Assembly: GCA_965262485.1 (NCBI GenBank)
Contig: OZ253540.1
Location: forward strand, 1,550,001-1,614,000
DNA length: 64,000 nucleotides
DNA from: Bin87 sp965262485
Lineage (GTDB): Bacteria > Chloroflexota > Dehalococcoidia > Lucifugimonadales > UBA3495
Direction: 5' to 3'
Shown here: one piece after another, positions 14,264-23,987 of the stretch
Layout: every line of letters starts with the position of its first letter
How positions within the stretch are numbered: position 1 is the stretch's first letter
The notes under the pieces: model-generated
The model's input: only the letters and a program-made list of their open reading frames with translations
The model's database searches: none
What the model was told of the DNA's origin: nothing
Program-made: the position numbers and the translations under genes

Positions 14264-16369
14264 CTACCGATTGCCGTTTCCGTAGGGTTGGATGAGCACG
14301 CGCAGCGTGCCGTCGTTCTCTTTGCGTTGCGTCAATAATCGGTGGCCGGCCTGCTCGGCCCAATACACCACGTCATAGATGTTCAACGCGTCGTGCAGAA
14401 TGGCTTCGATGAATGACGTCCGGTCATATTCCATTTGTCGGCTCAGAGCAGCTATGACCCCGGCGCAGTTCTTGCCGCGCCCGTCGATGATGGTCCAGCC
14501 GGCTTCGTTGCGATGGCCGTTGCCGTTGGGATAATCATTGCCGCCACCGGCGGCCACACCGGCGGGAGATCTGACGTCGATTTGACCGGTTTTGCGGAGC
14601 TGCAGTTGCTCCTTGAAGTATGATACGGCTTCCCATGCGACGGCGCGGTCTCGCTCTCCGGAAGAGCACACGGCCCCGCGGACGCCAACGATGTCGGGAT
14701 TGATGCGCGCCAATTCGTCCAGATTATCCAGTTTCAAATGGCCGCTCAATGCAGTACTGAGTCCGGCTTGCTTGGCTTCCATCACCATGTCCCGGAGGAC
14801 GGGTTCGGGCATGAAGTCAAACAGATTGCGCCCGTCTTTGGTGAGAGTGTCAATCAGGAACCCATCGCACAAACCATCGAAGGCGAGGCTTACCATCAGG
14901 TGCGGGTCAAGGCCACCGTCGAACAGCAGGTTGTCGGCGAACAGGGAACCGATTAGTTTGGTTTCGGAATTGCCGATTGCTTCCCGCGACTGCCGGAGTA
15001 CCTGAACTGCGGTGTCGTAGTCGGCGACCCGGAAACCCACCTTGACGGAGGTGGCGTTGAGCGATGTAGCCGCGTGCACCGCCATGGCGACCGTGCCCGG
15101 CTGGTTGGGTACAACCCCCAGAGTTACGCTAACGTGTTTGTGCATTGGGATGCGGTCGCGCACTTCGCGAACCAGGTTGGGATGTCCCGAACCCACCAGA
15201 GCTTCTTGCAGGTTCTTGACGTCGATTATGTCAGCGCCGCCCCGGTCGGCCTCCAATGCTTCGGCCATGTTTTGCACGCTGACCAGCAGCATCATTCCCG
15301 CATCTGCGGGGCCGCCATTGGAATGTGCGGCTGAATTATCTGCGAGCCACGGAGCATGGGGACGGCCATGAAGGACCTCGCGAGTTGGGGTCGGGGCGGC
15401 CGCAGCAGGTAGCAGAGGCTGCAACTCACGCCACAATTCGGATTTCTCTTCGGCGGTGAGGTCGGACAGCGGGGCCCTCACGCTGCCGCCGGCCATTCCC
15501 ATCATCTCGCCCCACGCCTTGCACATGGAAACCGGAAGGGCGCCATTGGTCTTTTTCATCGTGCCGCCCCACCATTTGTCTGACAGCGCCTTGATGTCTT
15601 TCAAGTGCCGGTCGTAGAACTTGGTGTCCAGATTTCCAGCGGTGGCCTTTTCGATGAATTGAACGTAGTAGTTGTGCTCCGCGGTGTCGAAGCGCCAGTC
15701 GGAAGTGTTGGCGAACATCACCTGCTGGTGGAAGCCCAGCTCTTGGCCCTTGTGGAAGATCCACTCGTCGGGAGTGCTGATGATGGCTTCTTTGCCGACC
15801 AGAAGGTGGGTTTCGATGGAGATCTGCTGGTTGAAACTCGCCTCTTTCACTCCGACGAGGTTTGGGATGGCGCACAATCGTTTCAATCCCTGCGGGCTGA
15901 TGGTAATGCCAAATTGCGGCGAGTTGTAGAACATCATCGCCAGGTCAGTGGTGTCGGCGACGTGGCGGACGAAGTCCACCACCTGGTCCTCAGTTTTGGT
16001 GACCATGTATGACGGAGCGATGATCAGGAGATCGAATCCCCGATTCTGAGCATGTTGTGCCAGGGCGACACTTTCAGCGAGCGAAGTATCCGTTACATGG
16101 GCGCCGATTAACCACTGCCCTTCAGCTGCGTCGGCAACAGTGTCCATTACCAGGCGACGTTCGGTTTCGGTCAAACTCCAAAACTCGCCCATATTCCAGG
16201 TACAACCGCCGCCGCGAACTCCTAAACTGCGTACGTGATGAACGTTGTGGCGCAGCCCCTCAGTGTCTACCTGATTATCGGGAGTGAATGGAGTTACCAA
16301 AGTAGTCCACTGGCCCCTCAGCATTTGCCAAGCCCATTCCTGCGCTTCGTGCTTGCGGTAACTGGCCAT
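14264..16369 (-). CDS. Three-domain fusion: DapA-like aldolase + MfnB-like furan-phosphate synthase + TusA-like domain
   Basis: A 701-residue protein. Residues 17-320 are a dihydrodipicolinate synthase-like aldolase, with the catalytic Tyr148 in MMFYNSPQF and Schiff-base Lys175 in NLVGVKEASF. Residues 359-590 match MfnB (DUF556), the enzyme that makes 4-(hydroxymethyl)-2-furancarboxaldehyde phosphate in methanofuran synthesis; IIDVKN carries Lys385, SVKVGF Lys443 and LIDTLTKDGRNLFDF Asp507 and Lys511, and the spacing of the first two lysines fits catalytic Lys27 and Lys85 of the archaeal enzyme. Residues 625-697 resemble TusA/SirA: IIDGRGKNCAGVIAAL with Cys635, then AEQAGHRLL and LRVLIQP. Linkers between domains are rich in Ala, Pro, Gly and Asn. 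GGAGGCTG precedes the ATG. Substrate and product are not known; I know of no described enzyme with this architecture. Confidence 0.85.
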   Translation of the reverse strand: MASYRKHEAQEWAWQMLRGQWTTLVTPFTPDNQVDTEGLRHNVHHVRSLGVRGGGCTWNMGEFWSLTETERRLVMDTVADAAEGQWLIGAHVTDTSLAESVALAQHAQNRGFDLLIIAPSYMVTKTEDQVVDFVRHVADTTDLAMMFYNSPQFGITISPQGLKRLCAIPNLVGVKEASFNQQISIETHLLVGKEAIISTPDEWIFHKGQELGFHQQVMFANTSDWRFDTAEHNYYVQFIEKATAGNLDTKFYDRHLKDIKALSDKWWGGTMKKTNGALPVSMCKAWGEMMGMAGGSVRAPLSDLTAEEKSELWRELQPLLPAAAAPTPTREVLHGRPHAPWLADNSAAHSNGGPADAGMMLLVSVQNMAEALEADRGGADIIDVKNLQEALVGSGHPNLVREVRDRIPMHKHVSVTLGVVPNQPGTVAMAVHAATSLNATSVKVGFRVADYDTAVQVLRQSREAIGNSETKLIGSLFADNLLFDGGLDPHLMVSLAFDGLCDGFLIDTLTKDGRNLFDFMPEPVLRDMVMEAKQAGLSTALSGHLKLDNLDELARINPDIVGVRGAVCSSGERDRAVAWEAVSYFKEQLQLRKTGQIDVRSPAGVAAGGGNDYPNGNGHRNEAGWTIIDGRGKNCAGVIAALSRQMEYDRTSFIEAILHDALNIYDVVYWAEQAGHRLLTQRKENDGTLRVLIQPYGNGNR

Positions 16370-17874
16370 GGTTTTTCAGCCTCCAACTGTTGTTTCAAGT
16401 TGCAACGCCGTTATGACGCACAACAAGGTTTGCGCTGAGCCAACGAGGATTTCAGTAGCCGATAGTGTACGAGTCACCGGAGCCTGCCGTCAATAATCGT
16501 ACGTATTTACGAGCCATTTCCCGATTGCTCTCCTAACTGCTGTTGCCGCTCTCCGAGGTTACGGTTACGGTCATCGTGTCGGTGTCCGACCCGCCTTCCT
16601 CATCGGTTACGGTTAGTTGTAACTCCAGCGTTGTGCCCGCCGCCGCGTCGGCGGGGATGGTGAACCTGGGGTCGCCGAACTTGTCGGCAGCCTGATTGTA
16701 CTGCTCAGCCTTGGGGTGGGTCAGCGTTACGCTGGGGCCGGAGAGCTGCGTCCACTGGTGCGCCATCCGCCACCACTCGCCGTAGGGGTTCGCGCTGCAC
16801 GTGCCTTGCAGGGTTACCTCAGCCCCCTGCCGTGGACGTCAGGTCGTCCCCGGCGCAGGCCGTGGGCGTCGGCAGTACGGTCACCGTCGTTTTCCGGCTG
16901 GCGGTGAGGCCGCCGGAGTCGGTTACGATCAGCCGGAAGGTCAGCGCCGTTTCGCCGCTGACCGCCGGCGCGGTGAAGCTCAGGGCGCTGCTGTTGGCTC
17001 CCTCCAGGGTGGCCGTTGGCGTTCCGCCTGTCTGCTCCCAGAGGAAGGTCCGCCGCGTCCGCCGCGTCCTCGGCGTCGGTGGCCTGGCCGGCCAGCCGGA
17101 CCGTAGCGCCGGCAAAGACCCGGAGCGGCGCCAGTTCCGCCACGACCGGCGGGGTATTATCGGGCCGGATAACCGTCACGGTCATCGTGTCGGAGTCGGA
17201 CTTGTCATTCTGGTCGGTCACCGTCAGCTCAAATTCCAGCGTCGTCCCAGCGTCGGCGTCAGTCGGTATGATGAGCCTGGGATCGCCGAACTTGCTGGCC
17301 GGCTGGAAGATCTGCGGATGCGTCAGCGTCACCGGCGGGCCGGAGAGCTGCGTCCACTGGTGTTCCATTTGGTACCATGCGCCGTAGGGGTTGATGCTAC
17401 ACGTGCCTTGCAGGGTCACCTCGTCTCCCGGCGCTCCCGTCAGTTCGTCTCCGGCGCAGGCCGTGGGCCGGACGCCGGTAGTCATCACCCAATCCGCGCT
17501 GACGCCGCCGATGGTGACGCCGACGGTTACGGTATCGCCCGGCGTCGTGCCGGCCGTAGCGGCGAGTTGCAGCGTGTCGCCGTTGTTGACCGTGGTCGCG
17601 CCGGGGGCGGGAGCGCCGTTGACGATGAGGCCAACGTTGGCTCCGGCCGGGGCGGTGACGGCAAGCGTCGCGGGGGTTTCCGTGGCCTGGCTGGTCGGAG
17701 GGATGATGGCCGTGGGCGCCGTGTTGTCGGCGCCGTTGCCGTCCAGAACCCACACGGTGACGGTGGTGTTGGCGGCGTTGCCCCCGGAGTCGGTGGCCGC
17801 GGCGCGGAAGGTGAGGGCGGTGTCGGCGTCCACCGCCGGCGCGGTGAAGAGCAAAGTGGACTTGGCCCAGCACT

Positions 17875-17908
17875 TGGCGTACCTGGCCGCGCGCGGCCAG
17901 GTACGCCA
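17875..17908. repeat. Perfect 34-base palindrome
   Basis: TGGCGTACCTGGCCGCG at 17875-17891 is followed without a spacer by its exact complement at 17892-17908. It falls precisely where the propeller part of the decayed lipoprotein gene meets the Ig-like part; the translation across it (RTWPRAARYAKCW) fits neither module. A spacer-free perfect palindrome is unstable in cells, so this may be a chimeric assembly join or a recombination scar. Confidence 0.85.
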
Positions 17909-17979
17909 GTCCCGTTGGGTGAGGCTGCCGGCGTCCGGCTCGCCGGTTTGCTGCCAGGCTGGGAATTCATCGCTCGCGT

Positions 17980-18463
17980 CGTTGTCGGTAAGCTGTCTCA
18001 CGCCCGAACCGTCCGCACGCATGACGTATATCTCGAATCCCCGGCACGGCCGGAACTGAACGCTATTTGCTCCCCATCGGGCGACCAGGTTGGGAAAAAT
18101 TCGATCGAATCGTTGTCGGTAAGCTGTCTCACGTCCGAACCGTCCGCACTCATGACGTATATCTCCCAATCCCCGTCACGGGCGGAACTGAACGCTATTT
18201 GCTCCCCATCGGGCGAATAGGCTGGGAAAGAATCGAGCGCGTCGTTGTCGGTAAGCTGTCTCACTCCCGAACCGTCCGCACTCATGACATATATCTCAAT
18301 ATCCCCGTCACGGGCGGAAAAGAACGCTATTTGCTCCCCATTGGGCGAATAGGCTGGGGCAGAATCGCTCGAATCGTTGTCCGTGAGCTGTCTCACGTCC
18401 GAACCGTCCGCACGCATGACGTATATCTCCCTATCCCCGTCACGGTCGGAATGGAACCCTATC
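17980..18463 (-). repeat. Tandem 132-base coding repeats (PD40 blades)
   Basis: Four tandem units beginning CGTTGTC at 17980, 18111, 18243 and 18375 (plus-strand sense). The spacings are 131, 132 and 132 bases, equal to 44 codons except for the first. Each encodes one propeller blade. High identity between units suggests recent expansion or homogenisation. The unit at 17980 lacks one base near 18035, which shifts the reading frame. Confidence 0.85.
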
Positions 18464-18834
18464 TGTAAAGAACCTACCGGCGCGGAAGGAGGCGCAGCCG
18501 CGGACGTGCCGGTAGGTACTGGCGTGGACGTAGCGGTGGATGTCGTGCCGTCACCACAGGCAATCGCGGAGAGGACCACCAGTGCCAGCAGCAACGCTAT
18601 CCCAAAAGGAACACTCAAAACCCCCTGTTGGACCCGTCCTTTACAAGCGGAGGCCCGGGGTTCAGAGGCTGAAAGGGGTATGTAACGGCTGAAATTGGCT
18701 CGGAATGAACCTTGGGAAGGCGCCGGGGAATCCGGCATTCTGGTGTCAGTCACACGCCCAGACACCGGAGAACCCTCATGCGCCTTCCCAGAGAAACCTA
18801 TCAGATTCAGCAGACGATTGAAACGCATTTACTC

Positions 18835-19127
18835 TAACCTTACTCAGGCTCAAATTGGCGGGCTGGTCCTGTGGGTCTGCGGGGTCATTCTCGCCGGCAC
18901 ACGGCCGCCAGAACGCCGTGGCCTTCGCCCTCTCGCCTTGGCACAAGTGGAACAACCTGCGCCAGTATCTCCGGGAGTGGCTTTATGACGGCAGCGACCG
19001 GGCCCGTCCATGCCGGACCGAGGCGGTTGTTGCTCCGAGGAAGGCTCTGGGCCGGGTCTGGCTGCTGCCCGAACCCTGGCCCCAACCCAAGCCTAACCTG
19101 GAGATTACTCGCCATGCTCCCCCGTAA
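18835..19127 (+). pseudogene. Transposase relic (N-terminal fragment, frameshifted)
   Basis: Plus-strand translation gives SNLTQAQIGGLVLWVCGVIL, then after a frame change QNAVAFALSPWHKWNNLRQY and REWLYDGSDRARPC, which resemble the start of IS4/IS701-like DDE transposases common in Chloroflexota. The open frame then passes straight to a proline-rich tail (WLLPEPWPQPKPNLEITRH) and stops at 19127, as if the catalytic centre had been deleted. Only about 90 residues of a usual ~400 remain. Assignment rests on memory of the family. Confidence 0.5.
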
Positions 19128-19723
19128 AAGCCCTTTACCTACCCCTGTCAGGGGGGGACATGGGGCAATCCTCAATGTAGATGTAACCAGGGCCTTTGCA
19201 AAATCGTGGCAATTGGGAAGATTATTTTACCGGGATGAACAGGATAATCAAGATGAACGGGATTTTTCTGATTGGGGATGTCTGGATTCCGGCTTTCGAC
19301 AGGCCAGAATGACGGATTAATTTTTATGTCATATATCCAGGATGAAAAAGGAGACCGACCTCTACCGGTATTGCAATGACGGTCAGTGTGCCGGGGATCG
19401 CTCCGGATTTCATCCCCGTCAGCAGGCATCGAGGCATACGCAAGCATCTCCCCGTGATTAGCAAATCGGCGAATATTATACCCAAATTGTTATGAGATTA
19501 CTGTTAGATTATCCTCTAATATCTTGTGAGCACTATGTAAGCGGTCATAATTGCCCCGGCAGCCGCAACGGGATTGCCGCGCCCCTCGACAGGCTCAGGA
19601 TGAGCGGAGTTGGGGCTCAGAGTGAAGGGAGTTGGGGATCGGGATGAGGGGATCGGTTTGGGTGGACAATTGGAAGATTGGGCACGGGGAACCGGCCGGC
19701 GGCGGCCGATTCGGCCGGAATCG
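19128..19723. other. Gene-free stretch with fragments of dispersed repeats
   Basis: No supported gene. Recognisable pieces are GGGATGAACAGGATAATCAA near 19231, a common dispersed bacterial repeat, then GGATTCCGGCTTTCGACAGG near 19287, and CTCGACAGGCTCAGGATGAG near 19577, another common dispersed motif. The stretch joins a transposase relic to the 3' end of mutM and looks like a landing zone for small mobile DNA. There is no terminator hairpin that I can confidently assign to mutM. Confidence 0.5.
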
Positions 19724-20536
19724 TTACGGGGGCTGCTGACAATTGGGGCAGAACCAACTGCTTCTGCCGCGCACACGCAACTGCTGGACCTCGATGCCGC
19801 AGCGGGGGCACCGGTCGCCCTTGCTGCGGGGGATGCTCCAAGGCGACAGAGCCACCGGCGGGTCGGGCCAGTGAGCGTCGCGGGCCCGGGCATATTCGCC
19901 AACCGAATGCGATAGCGCCGACACGATGGATCCGTGCAGACGGCGGATCTGACATTCCGTGAGGTTCTGCCCGATGCGTTCAGGATGAATGCCCGACAGG
20001 AACAATGCTTCGTCAGCGTACAAATTGCCGATCCCGGCCACGACCGACTGTTCCAGCAACAACGCCTTGATCGGCGCCCGGCGGCCGTTCAGTATCCGGG
20101 CCAAAGCGTCGGCGGTGAACGACGGTTCGAGGGGTTCCGGCCCCATCGCGGGCATTGCATCGGCGGGATCAGCAAGCAACCACAGGTGGCCGAATTTTCG
20201 AGGGTCGCTGAATCGTAGTTGTCGGCCATCGTCCAGCGGAAAAGTGTGGCGCACCATTGGGTCGACGGGAGTATTCGCGTCTCTGATGCGGAGGCTCCCC
20301 GTCATGCCCAGGTGCAGCACCAAATGATTGCCGTCGTCCAAAGGAGCGATCAGGTATTTTCCGCGCCGCTGTATCGCTTCCACCCGGCGGCCTACGATGC
20401 CTTCGATAAATTCTCCAACCGAAGGACGGCGGACCGTTTTCGGCCAGGTTATGTCCGGCGCCCCCAAAACGCTGCCCACCAGCCCCGCCCTCAACAGATA
20501 CTGGCGCGTGTTTTCCACCTCGGGTAATTCAGGCAT
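19724..20536 (-). CDS. mutM: Formamidopyrimidine-DNA glycosylase
   Basis: A 270-residue Fpg. The start is fixed by the catalytic N-terminal proline and glutamate in MPELPEVENTRQYL. GKYLIAPLD carries the conserved lysine, KALLLEQSVVAGIGNLYADE is the H2TH region and CPRCG...CPNCQ is the C-terminal zinc finger. It removes 8-oxoguanine and formamidopyrimidines and nicks the resulting abasic site. A 155-base MITE-like element ends exactly at the start codon on its 5' side; the bases before ATG (GTCAACAGAACCTA) contain no Shine-Dalgarno sequence, so translation may be weak or leaderless. ileS lies upstream on the same strand. Confidence 0.95.
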   Translation of the reverse strand: MPELPEVENTRQYLLRAGLVGSVLGAPDITWPKTVRRPSVGEFIEGIVGRRVEAIQRRGKYLIAPLDDGNHLVLHLGMTGSLRIRDANTPVDPMVRHTFPLDDGRQLRFSDPRKFGHLWLLADPADAMPAMGPEPLEPSFTADALARILNGRRAPIKALLLEQSVVAGIGNLYADEALFLSGIHPERIGQNLTECQIRRLHGSIVSALSHSVGEYARARDAHWPDPPVALSPWSIPRSKGDRCPRCGIEVQQLRVRGRSSWFCPNCQQPP

Positions 20537-20691
20537 TAGGTTCTGTTGACATTTCCAGTCATTCCCGCGAAAGCGGGAATCCAGAGAGTCGGGAGGTGGC
20601 TAATTTCGGGATAGTTATGCTTATTTGGAGCACTGGATTCCGGCTTTCGCCGGAATGACGAAATGAAATTTCAAAATGTCAACAGAGCCTA
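20537..20691. mobile_element. MITE-like element between ileS and mutM
   Basis: A 155-base non-coding element with 18-base terminal inverted repeats: TAGGTTCTGTTGACATTT at 20537-20554 and AAATGTCAACAGAGCCTA at 20674-20691, one mismatch. Inside are two hairpin-forming blocks, CATTCCCGCGAAAGCGGGAA and GGATTCCGGCTTTCGCCGGA. If the outermost TA on each side is a target duplication, an IS630/Tc1-like transposase is a possible source; this is inference. Confidence 0.75.
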
Positions 20692-20727
20692 GTTGTTTCG
20701 GCCAGATCAAATATGGAATATGGTGGA

Positions 20728-23700
20728 TCAGGGTGTTACGCGTCGCACGCCCAGCACTACTTCCATACCTTCGATGCTTTGAGATTCTGAGCTGGCGTCC
20801 GAGTCGGGTTCCTGAGCCAACAGGGCTTCGCTCAGCGTTTCCTGCATGATGTACGCTTGGTGACCATCCATGACGCGGAGGATATCAGCGGGGCCCTGAT
20901 AGTAAGTGATGATGCGGTCGGTGATCTCGTAGCGGGCATTCTTGCGGAGATTTTGGATTCGGTGAGCCAGTTCCCGCGCCAATCCCTCATCGGCCAATTC
21001 GGGAGTGATGCGCGTGTCGATTGCCACCATGTAGCCGGATTCCAGGGACGCCGAAAATCCTTCAACTGAAACGATAGCCTCCGCGTTATCGCCAGCGGCC
21101 GACAATGCCTGGTCGTAAAGATCGGGTTCTGCTCCCACGGTATGGAGTTCCTTTATGTTAAGTTCCTCGAGGATTTGGCCGCCAACCCAGTCCAGATATT
21201 GAGACTCGTCGGGCGTGCGGGTGCGCACCACCACGGAGGCCAGGGGTTGGCGCACCTTGAGCCCGGCTTTGCTGCGGGCCGCCCGGCCCATGCTGGCCAC
21301 CCGCATCGCCAACCGGGTGGCGTCCATCAACGGTCGGTCAATCAGTTCAACATCCGCCGACGGGAACGCAGCCAGATGCACGCTATCCGGGGCGCCCGGA
21401 TTGTAACGCTGTTCGAGGTTGCGATACATCTGCTCGGCCACGAAGGGCGCCAACGGGGCCATCAGTTTGGCAACCGTAGTGAGGCAGCTATACAGCGTGG
21501 CGTATGCGCCGAGTTTGTCGGTGTCGTTTTCGCTCCTCCAGAAACGGCGCCGCGACCGACGCACGTACCAGTTGGACAGCACATCGATAAATTCCTGGAT
21601 GCGACGACCGGCGTCGGTGGGATTGTAGTGGTCCAGGTTGTCGTCCACCTGTTGCACCAGCGTGTTCAACTCAGAAAGTATCCAACGGTCCAACTCGGCT
21701 TCGGGACGCCAGCCAGCGGGGATCTGATCGGGTTCAAATTCATCAATGTTCGCATAGTTGGTGAAGAAGGAGTACACATTCCACAAAGTAAGGAGCACCC
21801 GACGGAGCGTTTCATTAACCAGTTTGTCGGAGAAACGTCGGGCTTCGCCGGGATGGGATGCGGTGAACAGATACCACCGCAACGCGTCGGCGCCGTGGGT
21901 GTCAAGAACGGTCATCGGGTCCACGACGTTTCCCAAACGCTTGCTCATCTTTCGGCCGCGGCCGTCGAGAATGAGTCCAAGGCAAATCACGTTCCGGTAG
22001 GCAACGTCGTCCTTCAATAGCGTTGATAAGGCGTGGAGGCTGTAGAACCAACCGCGGGTCTGATCCACCGCCTCGCAGATGTAGTCAGCGGGGAGGCGGC
22101 CGTCGTGGTCGATTTCAGTGTTCTCAAAGGGATAATGCCATTGAGCCAGCGGCATCATTCCGGAGTCAAACCATGCGTCCATCACCTCTGGGATACGACG
22201 CATCGTGCCGTCGCAACCCGGCGAAACGCAATTCCAGGTGATGTTGTCAACGAACGGACGGTGCAAATCCAGACCACCAACCGCAGCGCCGGACAGTTCG
22301 GCCAATTCGGAAAGGCTGCCCACGCAAGTTACGAATTCGCAGGATTCGCACCGCCAGATCGGGATTGGGGTTCCCCAATAACGCTCACGGGAAATCGCCC
22401 AATCGACGTTATTGCGCAACCACTCGCCGAACCTTCCCTCCCGGATGTGTTCGGGATACCAATTGATGGTGCTATTGGCGCCCACCAAACGATCCTTTAC
22501 AGCGGTGGTACGGATATACCACGAGGATTTCGCGTAGTAGAGCAGTGGGGTGTCGCAACGCCAACAGAAGGGATAGGTATGTCGGTAGGTTTCCTGGTGG
22601 TGGAGGAGACCACGCTCGTCCAGGTCGGCGCAAATGTCCGGGTCGGCGTCTTTCACGAATTTGCCGGCGAAGGGGTACTCACCGGTGATGATCCCCTGCA
22701 GGTCCACCGGTTGGACAAAGGAAAGCTCCTTTTCCCGGCCGAGGCCCAGGTCCTCGTCGCCGAAGGCGGGAGCTATGTGTACGATTCCGCTGCCGTCGTC
22801 CATGCTCACGAAATCGGCGGCGACGACGTGGGGGTTGTAACCTTCGGCATCCAAAAGTTCCACGGTGGTATTTCCCGAGGAACTTTCGCGGCGAGTGAAT
22901 TTGCTGATAGGCGAACCGTATGCCACGGCATCGTACAGAGGTTGGTAGGTTATCCCCACCAGCCTGGCGCCATCGACGGTGTCCACTACCTGATATTCCG
23001 ACTGAACCGCGGCCAGACGGTCGGTGGCGACCACCATGCGATATGGGGAAGCACCGTCGGCGGTAATCTCCAGGACGGAGTATTCGGCTTCGGCGCTAAC
23101 GGCGAGGGCGGTGTTTCCGGGGAGCGTCCAGGGCGTGGTGGTCCAGGCCAGCAAGTAGGTGGGTACGACGGGAGGCGTACCGTCCAACCACCGGGTAGCT
23201 TCGAATTTGACGAAAACCGAAGGGTCGGGGGTGTTTTCGCGGTAACCCAACGCGACTTCGTGGGACGAGAGGCTGGAGACGCAGCGGGGGCAGTGGGGAG
23301 TGCCGCGCCGGGCTTCGTACAGCAGACCGCGATCCCAAAGTTCCTTCAGGATCCACCACCCGGTTTCGATGTAGTCGTTATCCAATGTGACGTAGGGATC
23401 AGCCATGTCAACCCAGTAACCGATGCGGTCGGTCATGACTTCCCAGTCTTTCACATAGCGAAACACGCTCTCGCGGCAGCGTTGATTGAATTCGGCAATC
23501 CCGTATTCTTCAATATCGCGCTTGGTCTTAAGTCCAAGCTCCTTTTCGACCTCCAGCTCCACCGGCAGGCCGTGAGTGTCCCATCCACCCTTGCGGATCA
23601 CGCGACAGCCTTTCATGGTGCGATATCTGGAAATGACATCCTTGAAGACGCGTGCCAGCACGTGATGAATCCCCGGGCTTCCGTTCGCGGTGGGTGGCCC

Positions 23701-23835
23701 TTCATACATCATGAACAAGGGCGCATCGGGCCGGTCGTCTACAGAACGCCGGAATACGTCGTGATCCTGCCAATAACGCAGAACTTCGGATTCCATATCC
23801 GGGAAGCTGACGCGGCTGGAAACCACTTCAAACAT
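20728..23835 (-). CDS. ileS: Isoleucyl-tRNA synthetase
   Basis: A 1035-residue class I synthetase. The HIGH-like motif lies in PPTANGSPGIHHVLARVFKD near residue 47, the KMSKS loop is KMSKRLGNVVDPM near 600, and the editing domain contains YLLAWTTTPWTLPGNTAL. Residues PCRY-like zinc ligands occur in CWRCDTPLLYYAKSSWYI. It charges tRNA-Ile and edits valine. ATG at 23835 has AAGGGGT upstream. There is no T-box leader that I can see in the 150 bases before it. The C-terminal anticodon-binding part is complete. Confidence 0.97.
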   Translation of the reverse strand: MFEVVSSRVSFPDMESEVLRYWQDHDVFRRSVDDRPDAPLFMMYEGPPTANGSPGIHHVLARVFKDVISRYRTMKGCRVIRKGGWDTHGLPVELEVEKELGLKTKRDIEEYGIAEFNQRCRESVFRYVKDWEVMTDRIGYWVDMADPYVTLDNDYIETGWWILKELWDRGLLYEARRGTPHCPRCVSSLSSHEVALGYRENTPDPSVFVKFEATRWLDGTPPVVPTYLLAWTTTPWTLPGNTALAVSAEAEYSVLEITADGASPYRMVVATDRLAAVQSEYQVVDTVDGARLVGITYQPLYDAVAYGSPISKFTRRESSSGNTTVELLDAEGYNPHVVAADFVSMDDGSGIVHIAPAFGDEDLGLGREKELSFVQPVDLQGIITGEYPFAGKFVKDADPDICADLDERGLLHHQETYRHTYPFCWRCDTPLLYYAKSSWYIRTTAVKDRLVGANSTINWYPEHIREGRFGEWLRNNVDWAISRERYWGTPIPIWRCESCEFVTCVGSLSELAELSGAAVGGLDLHRPFVDNITWNCVSPGCDGTMRRIPEVMDAWFDSGMMPLAQWHYPFENTEIDHDGRLPADYICEAVDQTRGWFYSLHALSTLLKDDVAYRNVICLGLILDGRGRKMSKRLGNVVDPMTVLDTHGADALRWYLFTASHPGEARRFSDKLVNETLRRVLLTLWNVYSFFTNYANIDEFEPDQIPAGWRPEAELDRWILSELNTLVQQVDDNLDHYNPTDAGRRIQEFIDVLSNWYVRRSRRRFWRSENDTDKLGAYATLYSCLTTVAKLMAPLAPFVAEQMYRNLEQRYNPGAPDSVHLAAFPSADVELIDRPLMDATRLAMRVASMGRAARSKAGLKVRQPLASVVVRTRTPDESQYLDWVGGQILEELNIKELHTVGAEPDLYDQALSAAGDNAEAIVSVEGFSASLESGYMVAIDTRITPELADEGLARELAHRIQNLRKNARYEITDRIITYYQGPADILRVMDGHQAYIMQETLSEALLAQEPDSDASSESQSIEGMEVVLGVRRVTP

Positions 23836-23987
23836 GGCTGGTACCCCTTTTCCAGTGGTGTCTATTGTTCAGGTCCTGGGCACGAAGCCGCGGGATTACG
23901 ATATTGTGCGACCGGCCGGCGAAACAGGGAAGCCCGGGCCGCCAATTTTCGACGCCGGATACCGGCCGCAACCTGCCGGCTTTGCCA

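Larger units (their letters stand above)
16533..18828 (-). pseudogene. Decayed lipoprotein gene: PD40/TolB-like propeller repeats followed by Ig/PKD-like repeats
   Basis: Read from right to left: a hydrophobic leader ending LVVLSAIACGDG, a Thr/Pro linker, four WD40-like PD40 blades (each with EIYVMSADGSxVRQLTDND and SPDGEQIAF), then Ig/PKD-like modules (LLFTAPAVDADTALTF; MEHQWTQLSGPPVTLTHP; DSDTMTVTV), ending in a second HQWTQLSGPSVTLTHP module. The frame is broken at least three times: near 18035 (one base missing relative to the sister repeats), near 17050 and near 16820. The first break is certain because three sister units are 132 bases and this one is 131. It would be a surface lipoprotein; as it stands it cannot be made in one piece unless the breaks are sequence errors. 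The start is unclear; ATG at 18828 may be too far upstream. Confidence 0.75.

Noticed and set aside
17980..18463. CRISPR-like array
   Set aside because: The repeats are directly adjacent 132-base coding units encoding propeller blades, without spacers or cas genes.
20728..23987. T-box leader upstream of ileS or TPP riboswitch near thiD
   Set aside because: The short upstream regions show neither the T-box UGGN context nor the conserved TPP riboswitch CUGAGA segment.
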